Positions 1-9,949 of a stretch of 64,000 nucleotides of DNA are shown piece after piece. The stretch lies in assembly GCF_014694375.1 (NCBI RefSeq), contig NZ_JAAUWW010000001.1, forward strand, positions 124,001 through 188,000. The letters are read 5' to 3'. Under the pieces are notes generated by a model, which did not search any database, was not told the origin of the DNA, and saw only the letters and a list, made by a program, of their open reading frames with translations. Each line of letters begins with the position of its first letter. The first letter of the stretch is position 1. This DNA comes from Vibrio sp. S17_S38 (GTDB lineage: Bacteria; Pseudomonadota; Gammaproteobacteria; Enterobacterales; Vibrionaceae). The position numbers and the translations under genes were made by a program.

Positions 1-72
1 AAATACACCTGTTGATGACAGTAATGCAGCTCCGGCCAATGCCGCCGTAGCAATAATATTCTTTGCTTTCAT
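1..72 (-). CDS. N-terminus of a secreted small protein (partial)
   Basis: Only the first 24 codons lie in the window. On the minus strand an ATG at 72 follows an AGGAG ribosome site, and the peptide begins MKAKNIIATAALAGAALLSS, a typical Sec signal peptide (two lysines, then a hydrophobic Ala/Leu stretch). The mature part is outside the window, so the product cannot be named. It has its own upstream space and is separated from yfbV by a terminator hairpin. Confidence 0.6.
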   Translation of the reverse strand, partial: MKAKNIIATAALAGAALLSSTGVF

Positions 73-222
73 CTTAGCTCCTTGATTCAGCAATTTCAGT
101 TATGTTCATACCCTGTAAGTTGGATATATTGTTATTATTTATTGTTGCCAATAATACTATCAGCGAAAGCATTATTACCAATTAATAAATACAAAAGAAA
201 GCTTTTGGCATCAAAATAGCTA

Positions 223-255
223 CAAAGCCCCAATAACGAGGCTATTGGGGCTTTG
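223..255 (-). terminator. Terminator downstream of yfbV
   Basis: A perfect 13-bp stem (223-235 with 243-255) and a 7-nt loop lie between yfbV and the next minus-strand gene. The T-rich tail on the minus strand is weak, so it may act mainly as a 3' end stabiliser. Confidence 0.7.
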
Positions 256-341
256 TAAAAGCAATATTTATTAATTTTAGGTGTGCGTTTTAGAGATGCA
301 TTTAAGGTAAATTTAGGTTAAGCAACATGACAACCGTTAAC

Positions 342-791
342 CTAAAACCAACGCTCTAATGTTGTTTCATCTAACTGCCGAAAGGCGCGTTTCAGCATGC
401 TAGCTAACTCTTTATATCGAGGTTTAGATTTTATAGGCTCTTGAGCAATACCTAATTCAGCGACTTTTTGATAAAGCTCTCGATACCAATTAGCTAAGCT
501 TGGGGGCAAAACAGTTTTAGAACGTGTTCCAAGCCACCATATTCCTTGCAAAGGTAAACTAATGGCAAACAAAGCGATAACAATAGCCTGCGGGATAGCG
601 GCTTGGTTATTCAAAGATATCTGTAGTAACACACTAATTGCCGCTACCGCCGGCATAACTTTGATACCAAAACGAGTTGCTTTAATAATTCGTTGTTCAG
701 GAAACATCGGTGCCAATTCTTTGCGTACTGGCCACTGTTCCATATAATGTTGACCATCTTTAAATCGATGTATAAAGCTTACTCGACTCAT
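342..791 (-). CDS. yfbV: YfbV-family membrane protein (UPF0208)
   Basis: 149 aa, close to the usual length of the family. Two hydrophobic segments at about residues 42-60 and 65-88 are followed by a cytoplasmic tail with a conserved look (ADTLKRAF-type ending, here [20 protein letters not shown]). In Escherichia coli YfbV is an inner-membrane protein that limits the spread of the MatP-organised Ter macrodomain. It lies divergent to ackA, the same neighbour as in E. coli, which supports the call. The role here is inferred from the family. Confidence 0.88.
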   Translation of the reverse strand: MSRVSFIHRFKDGQHYMEQWPVRKELAPMFPEQRIIKATRFGIKVMPAVAAISVLLQISLNNQAAIPQAIVIALFAISLPLQGIWWLGTRSKTVLPPSLANWYRELYQKVAELGIAQEPIKSKPRYKELASMLKRAFRQLDETTLERWF

Positions 792-1119
792 GGCAACCTT
801 CCTTATCTAAAATAAAACTATAAAACTTAAAAAATAACTGCAAAAAATTGATTGAAATTAATAAATACTCAACTTTTTTTTGTTATCTTACGCTATAATC
901 GTTATCCTCTACACGGTTTCAACCTTGTGTTGCACAAATTAGCAACAAATAAGGTGATGGGAATCGCATAAATAGATTTTTAGCACTAACGCCGAGCCAA
1001 ATATTAAAGGTATCTGCGTTATTTATTTAAGGATAATACGACTATCACAGATTGTCGTCTATTCTTGAATTGTTTTATTTCATTACAGTTAATTTCTGAA
1101 CGAATACAGGTATTCACTC
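792..1119. other. yfbV-ackA divergent intergenic region
   Basis: This 328-base, AT-rich gap holds the promoters of yfbV and ackA. Visible elements are an FNR-like box at 848-861 and a TATAAT at 894-899 (a -10 for ackA with no good -35, as expected for an activator-dependent promoter). A GTTGC/GCAAC inverted repeat surrounds an AT spacer near 928-945. The 5' leader of ackA would be about 210 nt. No open reading frame or RNA gene was recognised. Confidence 0.5.
848..861 (+). promoter_or_regulatory. FNR-type box upstream of ackA
   Basis: TTGATTGAAATTAA matches the FNR consensus TTGATNNNNATCAA at all but one defined base. Its centre is about 51 bp upstream of the start expected from the TATAAT at 894-899. 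FNR control of ackA is known in E. coli; here it is inferred from the motif alone. Confidence 0.45.
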
Positions 1120-2316
1120 ATGTCAAAGCTAGTCCTAGTTTTAAACTGCGGTAGTTCTTCACTAAAATTTGCAATCGTTGATGCGGAGTCTGGCGATGAA
1201 CTTCTTACCGGTCTTTCTGAATGTTTAGGCCTTCCAGAAGCTCGTATTAAATGGAAACTAGATGGAAAGCATGAAGCTCAATTAGGTAACGGTGCAGCAC
1301 ACGCTGAAGCGTTAAAATTTATTGTTGAGACAATCTTAGCTTCTAAGCCTGAATTAGGTGAAGGCGTTGGCGCTATCGGCCACCGTGTCGTTCATGGTGG
1401 CGAGAAATTTACATCATCTGTTCTTATTACCGATGCTGTTATTCAAGAAATCAAAGATGTAACAACACTCGCACCGCTTCATAACCCAGCAGCAATCGCT
1501 GGTATTGAAGCAGCAAAACTAGCGTTCCCTGATCTTAAAAATGTTGCAGTATTCGACACAGCATTCCACCAGACTATGCCGGAAGAAGCGTACCTTTACG
1601 CGATTCCATACAACCTATATACAGAAAACAGCATTCGTCGTTACGGTATGCATGGTACTTCTCATCTATTCATTACTCGTGAAGTTGCAAGTATCATGAA
1701 TAAGCCAGTTGAAGAAGTAAACATTATCAACTGTCACTTAGGTAATGGTGCTTCTGTTTGTGCAGTTCAGAATGGCCAATCTGTTGATACTTCAATGGGA
1801 CTAACGCCACTTGAAGGTTTAGTTATGGGAACTCGTTGTGGTGACATTGATCCTGCGATCATCTTCCACATGCACGATGCACTAGGTTACTCTGTTGACC
1901 AAATCAACACTATCCTAACTAAAGAGTCTGGCTTACAAGGCTTAACTCAAGTGACTTCAGATTGTCGCTTTGTTGAAGATAACTACCAAGAAAAACCAGA
2001 AGCAAAACGTGCGATGGATGTATTTTGTCATCGTCTTGCTAAATACATTGCAGGCTACACTGCAACACTTGATGGTCGCCTAGATGCCATCGTGTTTACT
2101 GGTGGTATTGGTGAAAATTCTGGTCCAATCCGTGAACAAGTACTGAACCGTCTTGGTATCTTCGGTATTGAACTTGATAATGACAAAAACCTTGCTGCTC
2201 GCTTTGGCGGTGAAGGCGTTATCACTTCTGAAAACAGTCGTATACCTGCAATGGTTATTTCAACCAATGAAGAGTTGGTTATTGCAGAAGATACTGCTCG
2301 CCTAACTGGCCTATAA
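1120..2316 (+). CDS. ackA: Acetate kinase
   Basis: 398 aa, full length for AckA. It interconverts acetyl-phosphate + ADP with acetate + ATP in the cytosol. The sugar-kinase/ASKHA fold is shown by the N-terminal [11 protein letters not shown] phosphate loop, [11 protein letters not shown] near residue 90, [10 protein letters not shown] with the catalytic Asp near 150, GMHGTSH near 178, and the adenosine-binding FTGGIGENS near 327. The ATG at 1120 has a weak AGG nine bases upstream, and the protein start matches the family. pta follows in the same direction, giving the usual ackA-pta acetate pathway, with an attenuator-like hairpin between the two genes. Confidence 0.97.
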   Translation: MSKLVLVLNCGSSSLKFAIVDAESGDELLTGLSECLGLPEARIKWKLDGKHEAQLGNGAAHAEALKFIVETILASKPELGEGVGAIGHRVVHGGEKFTSSVLITDAVIQEIKDVTTLAPLHNPAAIAGIEAAKLAFPDLKNVAVFDTAFHQTMPEEAYLYAIPYNLYTENSIRRYGMHGTSHLFITREVASIMNKPVEEVNIINCHLGNGASVCAVQNGQSVDTSMGLTPLEGLVMGTRCGDIDPAIIFHMHDALGYSVDQINTILTKESGLQGLTQVTSDCRFVEDNYQEKPEAKRAMDVFCHRLAKYIAGYTATLDGRLDAIVFTGGIGENSGPIREQVLNRLGIFGIELDNDKNLAARFGGEGVITSENSRIPAMVISTNEELVIAEDTARLTGL

Positions 2317-2322
2317 AATCTT

Positions 2323-2350
2323 ACAGGCTAACTTCGGTTAGCCTGTTTTC
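2323..2350 (+). terminator. ackA-pta intergenic terminator/attenuator
   Basis: A perfect 10-bp stem (2323-2332 with 2337-2346) closes a C(UUCG)G tetraloop and is followed by TTTCTTT. It lies 7 bases after the ackA stop and about 100 bases before pta. It should reduce read-through from ackA into pta or protect the ackA mRNA end. Confidence 0.75.
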
Positions 2351-2449
2351 TTTCTGGCTAATGGATAATTCATTGCCATTTTTAATATCTCCTTAGAACT
2401 TGGAGCTATGGCTGCAAACTCGAAGGGAATAGTTAGAGGATTACTTCTC

Positions 2450-4591
2450 ATGTCTCGTACTATTATGCTTGTTCCTGTAAGCGCTGGTGTTGGTCTGACT
2501 AGCGTGAGCTTGGGTGTTTTACGCTCTATGGAGCGTAAAGGTGTAAATGTTTCTTTCTTCAAACCAATCGCACAACCTCGCGGTGGGAATGATGTTCCTG
2601 ATCTTACTTCAAGCATTATTTCAGCAAGTAGCGATCTCAAAATTGCAGAATCAACACCAATGTCTGAAGCTGAATCGTTGATCAGTAATGAAAAAATGGA
2701 TGTACTGCTAGAACAAATCGTTGAACGTTACAATACCGTCAGTGCCAGTACTGAAGTAGTGTTAATCGAAGGTTTAGTCCCAACTCGTAAGCATCCATTT
2801 GCGAATCAAGTAAATGCTGAAATCGCTAAAACTCTTGGTGCTGAAATCGTATTTGTAGCCACACCTGGCACCAATAATCCATCACAATTGAAAGATCGAA
2901 TTGATCTTGCTTGTTCTAATTTTGGTGGCACGAAAAATAAAAACATTTCAGGCGTTATCATCAACAAACTGAATGCCCCTGTTGATGATGATGGTCGTAC
3001 TCGCCCAGATCTATCTGAAATCTTCAACGAAAATAGTGTTCATTCGAATATTGAAGTAATGCAAATTTTCAACTCTAGCCCAATCCGAGTTTTAGGTTGT
3101 GTGCCGTGGAATGTTGAATTAATTGCAACTCGCGCAATCGATATGGCGAAACATTTAAATGCGGATATCATAAATGCTGGCGAAATTAATACTCGTCGTA
3201 TTAAGAGCATTACGTTCTGTGCACGCTCACTACCAAACATGATTGAGCACTTCCGTCCAGGTTCATTATTAGTGACTTCAGCTGACCGCCCAGACGTTAT
3301 CGTTGCCGCAGCACTTGCGTCAATGAATGGGGTTGAAATTGGCGCTATCTTGCTAACTGGTGGCTACGATATTCCTGAGCAAATCGTTGACCTATGTAAA
3401 CCGGCATTTGAATCTGGTTTACCTATCTTCAAGGCTCAAGGTAACACTTGGCAGACTTCTCTGAATCTACAGAGCTTCAACCTTGAAGTACCCGCAGATG
3501 ATAAATCTCGTATCGAATTCATCAACGATCACGTAGCAAGTCATATTGATGGTCCTTGGATTGATTCATTATCTGAAGGCACTGAAGGTATTCGCCGTTT
3601 AAGCCCACCAGCTTTCCGTTACCAGTTAACAGAATTTGCTCGTCGCGCTGGCAAGCGTATCGTTCTTCCTGAAGGTGATGAACCACGAACCGTAAAAGCA
3701 GCAGCTATCTGTGCAGAGCGTGGCATTGCTACTTGTGTACTACTTGGTAACCCAGCTGAAATCCGCCGCGTTGCAGCCCAGCAAGGTGTTGAACTTGGCG
3801 CTGGCGTTGAAATCATCGATTCTGCAAAAGTACGTGAAAATTACGTAGCACGTTTAGTCGAGCTTCGTGGCGCGAAAGGTATGACCGAAGTAGTTGCTCG
3901 AGAAAAACTGGAAGACTCAGTATTCTTAGGCACGATGATGCTTGAAAGTGGTGAAGTTGATGGCCTTGTATCTGGCGCGGTTCACACGACAGCGAACACT
4001 ATCGTTCCACCATTCCAAATTATTAAAACAGCGCCAGGTGCATCTATTGTATCTTCCGTTTTCTTTATGCTACTACCTGATCAAGTCTTGGTTTATGGTG
4101 ACTGTGCAATCAACCCAGATCCAAATGCAGAACAACTGGCTGAAATCGCTATTCAATCAGCAGATTCAGCAAAAGCATTCGGTATAGATCCTCGTGTAGC
4201 AATGATCTCTTATTCTACTGGCACATCAGGTAAAGGTGCCGATGTAGATAAAGTACGCGAAGCCACTCGCATTGCTCAAGAGAAACGTCCAGATTTAATT
4301 ATCGATGGTCCTTTACAATACGATGCCGCGATTATGGAAAATGTTGCTGCTTCTAAAGCACCTAATTCACCTGTGGCCGGTAAAGCAACGGTATTTGTAT
4401 TCCCAGACCTAAACACGGGTAACACAACATACAAAGCTGTACAACGCTCTGCTGACCTTGTATCAATCGGTCCAATGCTGCAAGGAATGCGCAAGCCGGT
4501 AAATGACTTATCCCGCGGCGCATTGGTCGACGACATCGTCTACACCGTTGCACTAACCGCCATTCAAGCAAGTCAGCAACAAGGCCAATAA
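2450..4591 (+). CDS. pta: Phosphate acetyltransferase (long, three-domain type)
   Basis: 713 aa from the ATG at 2450, matching the E. coli-type Pta length of 714. It transfers the acetyl group between acetyl-CoA and phosphate. Residues 1 to about 230 form the P-loop-like BioD-related domain, about 230-350 the DRTGG domain ([11 protein letters not shown] visible), and about 390-713 the catalytic PTA_PTB domain ([16 protein letters not shown] at its start, [31 protein letters not shown]). An ATG at 2408 in frame is possible, but the one at 2450 has AGAGGA nine bases upstream and starts [16 protein letters not shown] like its homologues. Confidence 0.96.
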   Translation: MSRTIMLVPVSAGVGLTSVSLGVLRSMERKGVNVSFFKPIAQPRGGNDVPDLTSSIISASSDLKIAESTPMSEAESLISNEKMDVLLEQIVERYNTVSASTEVVLIEGLVPTRKHPFANQVNAEIAKTLGAEIVFVATPGTNNPSQLKDRIDLACSNFGGTKNKNISGVIINKLNAPVDDDGRTRPDLSEIFNENSVHSNIEVMQIFNSSPIRVLGCVPWNVELIATRAIDMAKHLNADIINAGEINTRRIKSITFCARSLPNMIEHFRPGSLLVTSADRPDVIVAAALASMNGVEIGAILLTGGYDIPEQIVDLCKPAFESGLPIFKAQGNTWQTSLNLQSFNLEVPADDKSRIEFINDHVASHIDGPWIDSLSEGTEGIRRLSPPAFRYQLTEFARRAGKRIVLPEGDEPRTVKAAAICAERGIATCVLLGNPAEIRRVAAQQGVELGAGVEIIDSAKVRENYVARLVELRGAKGMTEVVAREKLEDSVFLGTMMLESGEVDGLVSGAVHTTANTIVPPFQIIKTAPGASIVSSVFFMLLPDQVLVYGDCAINPDPNAEQLAEIAIQSADSAKAFGIDPRVAMISYSTGTSGKGADVDKVREATRIAQEKRPDLIIDGPLQYDAAIMENVAASKAPNSPVAGKATVFVFPDLNTGNTTYKAVQRSADLVSIGPMLQGMRKPVNDLSRGALVDDIVYTVALTAIQASQQQGQ

Positions 4592-4620
4592 TCTCTAATA
4601 GATTAGAGCATAAAGGTAAA

Positions 4621-4658
4621 TACCCCCTGTAATGTAGTGATTACAGGGGGTATTTTTT
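4621..4658 (+). terminator. Terminator of ackA-pta
   Basis: A 13-bp perfect stem (4621-4633 with 4640-4652), GC-rich in the middle, is followed by TTTTTAT. It lies about 30 bases after pta and also faces the end of the convergent efe operon. Confidence 0.85.
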
Positions 4659-4710
4659 ATGTTTACACATTTCAACTCAACAGTAGTCAGGTGACAACCA
4701 ATCTAATCAA

Positions 4711-6030
4711 TCACGCAGATTGCAGCAAAGATTGACCTAAGTATTCCCCTGATTTAATACCTGGTAAAGCAAAAAAGTAGCCACCACCAAAAGGCTTAAT
4801 ATATTCCTCTAATGGCTCTCCATCTAATCGTTTCTGCGTGTCAATAAAGCCTTTTTGTAAATTAGATTGATAAGAAATGAAGAGAAGACCAACATCTAGT
4901 TGCCCCGACGGACTAGTGCTATAAGAATAACTATAACCACGGCGCAGAATTAAAAACTCATCAAACCCATCTGTTTTCGGGTTAGCTAAGCGCATATGTG
5001 AATCCAATGGAATTCGCTTGCCCAAAGGATCTGATGCATAATCGGGGTCATCACGCTCATTCACTTTTCCTAATGGCGCTCCACTATCTCGATTTCGGCC
5101 AAAAATGGCTTCTTGCTCTTGTAATGGTGTCCTGTCCCAACGCTCCACAAAAAACCGAATCAACCGAATTGCTTGGTAGCTTCCGCCCATCGTCCACTCA
5201 GGCTCTTGTTTCGAATTCACCCATAACATTTTATCTAATGCAGCTGTATCAGATCTTGTCGGGTTAATCGTGCCATCTTTAAAACCAAGTAAATTCGTTG
5301 GCGTCCTTGTGCCCATTGATGCTGCTGCATATGGTGATATAAAACCATCACGTCGCCAACGTACAACTAATGAAGCGGGAGTATGTTTAATGATATCTCG
5401 TAAAGCATGCATCGTGGTATCAGGGCTATTAGCACAAATTTGAATTAATAAATCCCCATGACACCACTCCGATTTTAATCCGTCATTGGGGAATTCAATC
5501 ATTTGTTGTAGATGAATCGGCTTTTGATCATTAAGGCCAAATCGTTCATCAAATAATGAATTCCCTACAGATACAGTGATGGTTAAATTATCTGGATGAA
5601 TTTTAGGACCTAATATACCTGAATCCAAAGGTGGATATTGTGCATCTTTATGTGGCGCAACCCCACCTTGCATTAAAAACTCACAACGTTCGGTCAGTGT
5701 CTTAAAAAGCTCAACCAAACTTTCCTTATCCATTGCTATCACATCAAAGGCAATAAGCGATAAACTCGCTTGCTGTGGCGTTATGATCCCACTTTGATGT
5801 TGCCCATAAAATTCCTGTGAATAATTTTCGCTGTCAAATACAGGTGTTAGTTCAGTGTTGATATTGGCATGACTATTTTCTGCTGTCGCTGCTCGAGCCA
5901 TACCCGTTAATGCCAATGCACTTCCTGCGACACCTAACATACCTTTTAATATTTTTCGCCTTTCAGGTTCTGCCGACGTTAATTTTTCAGACGAAGCTTG
6001 TTGTGATAAAGAATGAAACGGGCAAGTCAT
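4711..6030 (-). CDS. efeB: EfeB, Tat-exported DyP-type heme peroxidase of ferrous iron uptake
   Basis: 439 aa. The N-terminus carries a twin-arginine signal (RRKILKG at residues 24-30, then a moderately hydrophobic stretch to about AATA at 48), so it is exported folded to the periplasm. The body is a DyP-type peroxidase with the signature GFKDGTINP, whose Asp is the distal heme residue, and later HMRLANP and LLFISYQ. In E. coli EfeB works with EfeO and EfeU in low-pH Fe2+ uptake. It is the last gene of the operon, 2 bases after the cupredoxin gene, with GGGAGAG eight bases before its ATG. Confidence 0.93.
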   Translation of the reverse strand: MTCPFHSLSQQASSEKLTSAEPERRKILKGMLGVAGSALALTGMARAATAENSHANINTELTPVFDSENYSQEFYGQHQSGIITPQQASLSLIAFDVIAMDKESLVELFKTLTERCEFLMQGGVAPHKDAQYPPLDSGILGPKIHPDNLTITVSVGNSLFDERFGLNDQKPIHLQQMIEFPNDGLKSEWCHGDLLIQICANSPDTTMHALRDIIKHTPASLVVRWRRDGFISPYAAASMGTRTPTNLLGFKDGTINPTRSDTAALDKMLWVNSKQEPEWTMGGSYQAIRLIRFFVERWDRTPLQEQEAIFGRNRDSGAPLGKVNERDDPDYASDPLGKRIPLDSHMRLANPKTDGFDEFLILRRGYSYSYSTSPSGQLDVGLLFISYQSNLQKGFIDTQKRLDGEPLEEYIKPFGGGYFFALPGIKSGEYLGQSLLQSA

Positions 6031-6032
6031 GA

Positions 6033-6974
6033 TTATTTCTCTCCCATGAAATGCTGTGAAATTAAGGCTAAATCGTGATTCACTTTTTTACGAACTGGAT
6101 CATCATTGCTTTGCTGCCATTGCTTCATATGTTGCTGAACTTGGCTCAACAAACTAACATCTATTTTGGTTAACAACGGTGATAAAACATCAACCCATTG
6201 TTGAATACTTCCTTGCTCACCTTGCCATTTATTCACAGAAAATTGATTCGATGAAGTCGGCTGAGAAGAATGGCTGCCCGGTTCTGTTATCTGCTGTAAT
6301 TGAGTGGATACTTCTAGCGCTGTCAGTGTTTGACTGCGTGCCACTGTTTTCCATTGTTCAATTTGCTTATTTAATCGCGTGATTTGTCCATCAGCCAATA
6401 AATCCGTTTTATCTATATCGCTAAATGCCCCCATAAGTGAATGAGCACGATAGTAATCACCGGCAATCTCATCGGAGATCACTGGATTATCTTGAGTCAC
6501 CCACTGGCTCAGCTTTTGTGTTAAACGAATCAAGTAGAATTTATATTCTGCCGCTACCGTGATCATATCTTCTTGATTAATCTGATAACGTATATCTGAA
6601 GGATTAGATACCGATAACGTACCTCTTGGGTTGGTTAATAAACCACACGTTGTTTGATATTCACCAGGTTCTAAATTGACCGTCATTTTTTGATAAAAAC
6701 CCGGTGCAATATTTTCCCGCTCGGCAACCACCATCACACCGTCTAGAATTTCCCACTCTAACGCTCTCATACTGTCATTTTTGATAATGAATTGCGTTTT
6801 TCCAGCAGGTAGGTTCATTGTCATTGGTTGACACTGCTTGTCCGTTACAGAGACTTTTACTTGCGGTAATTCATCGGCTTGCGCTGAAATACTAGCAAAC
6901 CCCATACCACTTAAAAGCAGTAATAAAATAGCCGCTTTAGAGCCGCGGCCATTGTTCGATAACATCATTTCCAT
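6033..6974 (-). CDS. Cupredoxin-domain EfeO-like periplasmic protein with a degenerate C-terminal half
   Basis: 313 aa with an N-terminal signal peptide (hydrophobic residues about 14-32, ending near SAQA). Residues about 36-125 are an EfeO-type cupredoxin domain ending in [13 protein letters not shown], the metal-site region of E. coli EfeO. The remaining 190 residues begin [17 protein letters not shown], in the place and with the flavour of the EfeO M75 domain, but have no HxxE motif and look diverged. The true M75 domain is the separate gene upstream. The ATG at 6974 has GGGA eight bases upstream. It probably binds iron or copper in the periplasm for EfeU; the role of the C-terminal half is unknown. 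Confidence 0.8.
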   Translation of the reverse strand: MEMMLSNNGRGSKAAILLLLLSGMGFASISAQADELPQVKVSVTDKQCQPMTMNLPAGKTQFIIKNDSMRALEWEILDGVMVVAERENIAPGFYQKMTVNLEPGEYQTTCGLLTNPRGTLSVSNPSDIRYQINQEDMITVAAEYKFYLIRLTQKLSQWVTQDNPVISDEIAGDYYRAHSLMGAFSDIDKTDLLADGQITRLNKQIEQWKTVARSQTLTALEVSTQLQQITEPGSHSSQPTSSNQFSVNKWQGEQGSIQQWVDVLSPLLTKIDVSLLSQVQQHMKQWQQSNDDPVRKKVNHDLALISQHFMGEK

Positions 6975-7000
6975 TACGACTATCCCAATATCAGAGATGA

Positions 7001-7822
7001 TTAATTTAAGCCTAAAATTCCACGCAGCTGCGATAAATCTTCCGCCAATACAGTAACGGGGCCTTGTAATAACTTACGGTCAGAATCCGATAACTTTTCA
7101 TATGACTGGAAACCATCACCAACACGATATTTAGCTAATATTCCGTCCACCGTGACAAAGTTTTTATCCACTTTAGCCACCAACTTCGGATTTTCTTGTT
7201 CTAATAATGGACGCAATAAATCAACAATCTTTTTAGCGCCATCAACGTTAGCTTGGAAGTCCCATAAATCGGTATGGCTATAACGGTCTTCTTCACCACT
7301 GATTTTGGTAGCAGCAACTTCTTCAATTAAACCAGCAGCACCATCAACGACATTACTTGGCGGGAAAGCGAGTTTAGTCAAGCGTGCTTCCAAATCTTTG
7401 ACATCGGTTAACAGCTGCTTAGCATATTTGTCCATACCATCGGTAGAGTTATTCACCCAAAGTGCATGTTCAATACGATGAAAGCCAGAAAATTTCTCAT
7501 CATTTTCACCTTTTTCATAATCATCTGCACGCGCATCCATACTTGCATCTAAATCGGCAAATAATTCAGCTACCGGTTCAATTCTTTCATAATGAACTCG
7601 CGCAGGTGCGTATAAGGTTTTTGCTTTCTCAACGTCACCATTCTCAACTGCCGTAGTAAACAATTCGGTATCTTTCACTAATTGCCCAACTTGGTCGATC
7701 ACATACAATTTATATTCTGTCATCGGTTCAACAAGAGCCGATTGATCAGTCGCAGCATTAGCTTGCAATGCAACAGAGGCAAGTAATGAAGGTAAAATAA
7801 AACGATTTAGTGCAGATTTCAT
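7001..7822 (-). CDS. efeO: EfeM-type M75 (imelysin-like) iron-binding periplasmic protein
   Basis: 273 aa from the ATG at 7822, which has AGGA nine bases upstream; an in-frame ATG at 7831 has no properly spaced site. A signal peptide runs to about LQANA. The rest is very close to the C-terminal M75 domain of E. coli EfeO: YAPARVHYERIEPVAEL, then GFHRIEHALW containing the HxxE metal motif (H115, E118), and AGLIEEVAATKISGEEDRYS. It lacks the N-terminal cupredoxin domain of E. coli EfeO, which is encoded by the next gene. It starts 1 base after the efeU stop, so the two are translationally linked. It likely passes iron to the EfeU permease. Confidence 0.9.
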   Translation of the reverse strand: MKSALNRFILPSLLASVALQANAATDQSALVEPMTEYKLYVIDQVGQLVKDTELFTTAVENGDVEKAKTLYAPARVHYERIEPVAELFADLDASMDARADDYEKGENDEKFSGFHRIEHALWVNNSTDGMDKYAKQLLTDVKDLEARLTKLAFPPSNVVDGAAGLIEEVAATKISGEEDRYSHTDLWDFQANVDGAKKIVDLLRPLLEQENPKLVAKVDKNFVTVDGILAKYRVGDGFQSYEKLSDSDRKLLQGPVTVLAEDLSQLRGILGLN

Positions 7823-7823
7823 G

Positions 7824-8663
7824 TTAAACATTCCTGTGTTTAGTTAGAGGTTCCGTCTTGAACGATCGAAAGTAAAACCAACCTAAGGCTGGTATTAGAT
7901 ATAAGAAATAGGCAAATACTTCACTAAATGTTGGTGTTTCTTGGTAGCCAAATAGGCCTTCAAGTAAAGTGCCAAAAACACTGTGAGTTGATAAAATAGT
8001 GCTCGCATCAAAGGCAAGAGATTGGAAATGGTTCCAAATACCAGCTTCATGGAAAGCACGAATAGCACTGGCGGCAAGTCCGGCGGCCACAAATAAGATG
8101 AGTAACGCGGTCCAGCGGAAAAAGCTGGCAAGAGGCAGACGAACACCGCCCCAATATAAAAAGCAGCCAAGCAAAACTGCACTGAGCAATCCACAGAGTG
8201 CTCCCAATGGCGCCATAACGCCGACATCTTGTGAAAAAGCGGCAATAAGGAAAAAGACCGACTCCAGTCCTTCACGAGAAACCGCTAAAAAAACCATTAA
8301 TATTAATGCCTTTACCTGACCATCAGCTCGATTAATTGCACCATCGACAGCATTTTTTAATTGCTGATTAATATGTTTACCCGCGTGTTGCATCCAAAAC
8401 ACCATATAGGTCAGCATAACAACGGCTATGGCAGCAACGATGCCCTCAAACAATTCTTGTTGTTGTTGAGGAAACTCACCACTCACCGCTTCAATTACTA
8501 TCCCAAGTCCTGCACATAAAATAACGGCACAAACAATGCCAAGCCATACATATTTCATCCACTGCTGCTGACCCGTTTTTTTGAGGTAACTAGCAATCAA
8601 AACAACAATAAGAACGGCTTCAAGACCTTCACGTAACATAATCAAATAGGGAACAAAAAACAT
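7824..8663 (-). CDS. efeU: EfeU, FTR1-family high-affinity iron permease
   Basis: 279 aa, mostly hydrophobic with about seven membrane segments. Two REGLE motifs (R11-E15 and R130-E134) are the RExxE iron-translocation signatures of the FTR1 family. It imports iron across the inner membrane, with EfeB and the EfeO-like proteins on the periplasmic side. It is the first gene of the four-gene minus-strand operon, directly downstream of a strong promoter overlapped by a Fur-type box. It looks intact, unlike the frameshifted efeU of E. coli K-12. Confidence 0.93.
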   Translation of the reverse strand: MFFVPYLIMLREGLEAVLIVVLIASYLKKTGQQQWMKYVWLGIVCAVILCAGLGIVIEAVSGEFPQQQQELFEGIVAAIAVVMLTYMVFWMQHAGKHINQQLKNAVDGAINRADGQVKALILMVFLAVSREGLESVFFLIAAFSQDVGVMAPLGALCGLLSAVLLGCFLYWGGVRLPLASFFRWTALLILFVAAGLAASAIRAFHEAGIWNHFQSLAFDASTILSTHSVFGTLLEGLFGYQETPTFSEVFAYFLYLIPALGWFYFRSFKTEPLTKHRNV

Positions 8664-8677
8664 ACACTACACTTATC

Positions 8678-8696
8678 GATAATGAGAAGGCTTATC
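8678..8696 (-). promoter_or_regulatory. Fur box at the efeU promoter
   Basis: GATAATGAGAAGGCTTATC agrees with the 19-bp Fur consensus GATAATGATAATCATTATC at 15 of 19 positions. It covers the predicted transcription start next to the -10 at 8697-8702, a classical repression position. Iron-repressed expression of the efe operon is therefore expected. Confidence 0.75.
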
Positions 8697-8724
8697 ATTC
8701 TAATTACATTCCGAGGTGTGTCAA
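8697..8724 (-). promoter_or_regulatory. Sigma-70 promoter of the efe operon
   Basis: On the minus strand TTGACA (8724-8719, perfect -35) and TAGAAT (8702-8697, one mismatch to TATAAT) are 16 bp apart. The start of transcription would be near 8690, giving a leader of about 27 nt to the efeU ATG. Confidence 0.7.
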
Positions 8725-8823
8725 TATGTTTCATAATATTTATATGTGTTACAAGATTTCAAATTAAAGCGATACAAATAGTAAGGACTATTTAAGCGTA
8801 GAAATGGATATGAAAAACTATAG

Positions 8824-8855
8824 GCACAAAAAAGCCAGCAAAATTATGCTGGCTT
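8824..8855 (-). terminator. Terminator of the Tim44-like gene
   Basis: A 9-bp stem (8832-8840 with 8847-8855) with a 6-nt loop is followed on the minus strand by a run of seven T. It lies 30 bases after the stop of the Tim44-like gene. Confidence 0.85.
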
Positions 8856-8884
8856 CCATAGGTTATAATGTAAATAACGTTTAT

Positions 8885-9766
8885 TTAAGCATTAGTTTGA
8901 ATACCGACAATCAACCAAGGTGCATTTTGAGCCGTTAAATCACGCTCTAAATGCCAAACCTCATCAATGTCCTCTTCAATACCTTCAACCGTATCACGAT
9001 AGCGGCCACTAAACTGCAAGCTGAGTTGAGCTTTAGATGCATCGTATTCACCGCGCACAATTTCAGTATCCACATACATTACATCAGTATGCTGTTCACC
9101 GGTAAGTTGTGCTCGTTCTTCCTTCAACTGCTCAAATAAGCTTGGGGACACATATTCTTCAATGGTTTCTAATTGATTAAAGTTCCATGCGCCCTGTAAG
9201 GTTCGGTAATGTTCACGCGATCCTTCAACAAAAGCCGCTTTATCAAAACCAGGAGGAAAGTTGTATGGCACATCTGATTGCCCAGTAGCACCAAATCCAC
9301 CTGCATTTTGCGGTTGTTCAAAATTTTGCACATTAGGTTGTTCAAATTGCTGACGATTCATCGCTCCAGCAGAATAAGCCGCCTGCGGTCCTCGATTCAT
9401 CGAGCCTTGTTTGGCGCTCATCATCCCTCTAAATAATTTAAAGGCAATAAAAGCTATACCGGCCATGATCAATATATCGAAGAATTGAATACCTTCAAAA
9501 CCACCGCCCATAAACAATGAAGCCAATAGGCCACCAGCCAGTAGACCACCTAACATCCCTCCCATCATGCCGCCACGTTTAGTATTAGCCGCCGCTGGTT
9601 GTTTATTTAAACTATTGGTATTTTGCACATTTTGTTTAGGTGCTGGCGCTGTTTTAAAGCTTTTACCAAATGATTTACCGCCACCAAAGCGTTTAGCCTC
9701 CGCACTTGGCACTGACATCATAGTCACCGTCACCAATGCAACCATCATGACAAGAAAACGTTTCAT
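8885..9766 (-). CDS. Tim44-like domain membrane protein
   Basis: 293 aa. A signal-anchor or signal peptide (MKRFLVMMVALVTVTM...SAEA) leads to a Lys/Gly-rich segment with GGGKSFGKSFK. A Gly/Met-rich hydrophobic region at about 65-115 (GGMLGGLLAGGLLASLFMGG and a second span) comes next, then a Gln/Asn-rich linker at about 120-165. Residues about 165-290 form a Tim44-like fold with HYRTLQGAWNF and EVWHLERD. Bacterial Tim44-like proteins are membrane-associated, but their function is not settled. It is a single-gene unit with its own terminator. Confidence 0.8.
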   Translation of the reverse strand: MKRFLVMMVALVTVTMMSVPSAEAKRFGGGKSFGKSFKTAPAPKQNVQNTNSLNKQPAAANTKRGGMMGGMLGGLLAGGLLASLFMGGGFEGIQFFDILIMAGIAFIAFKLFRGMMSAKQGSMNRGPQAAYSAGAMNRQQFEQPNVQNFEQPQNAGGFGATGQSDVPYNFPPGFDKAAFVEGSREHYRTLQGAWNFNQLETIEEYVSPSLFEQLKEERAQLTGEQHTDVMYVDTEIVRGEYDASKAQLSLQFSGRYRDTVEGIEEDIDEVWHLERDLTAQNAPWLIVGIQTNA

Positions 9767-9949
9767 AATATTCCTTTCTTATTAAATTGAAGAATCTAGA
9801 AGCATCATAATCCTTCTCTAACACGAGTCTACCGCTGCTATGTATCAGGATATTGCAAAGACAACTAAAATAGTCAGATAACATCTTGACGCTACACTGA
9901 CAACCTCCGTATCATTCAACTAAACTACTGACTTAACTTACGGTTTTCC

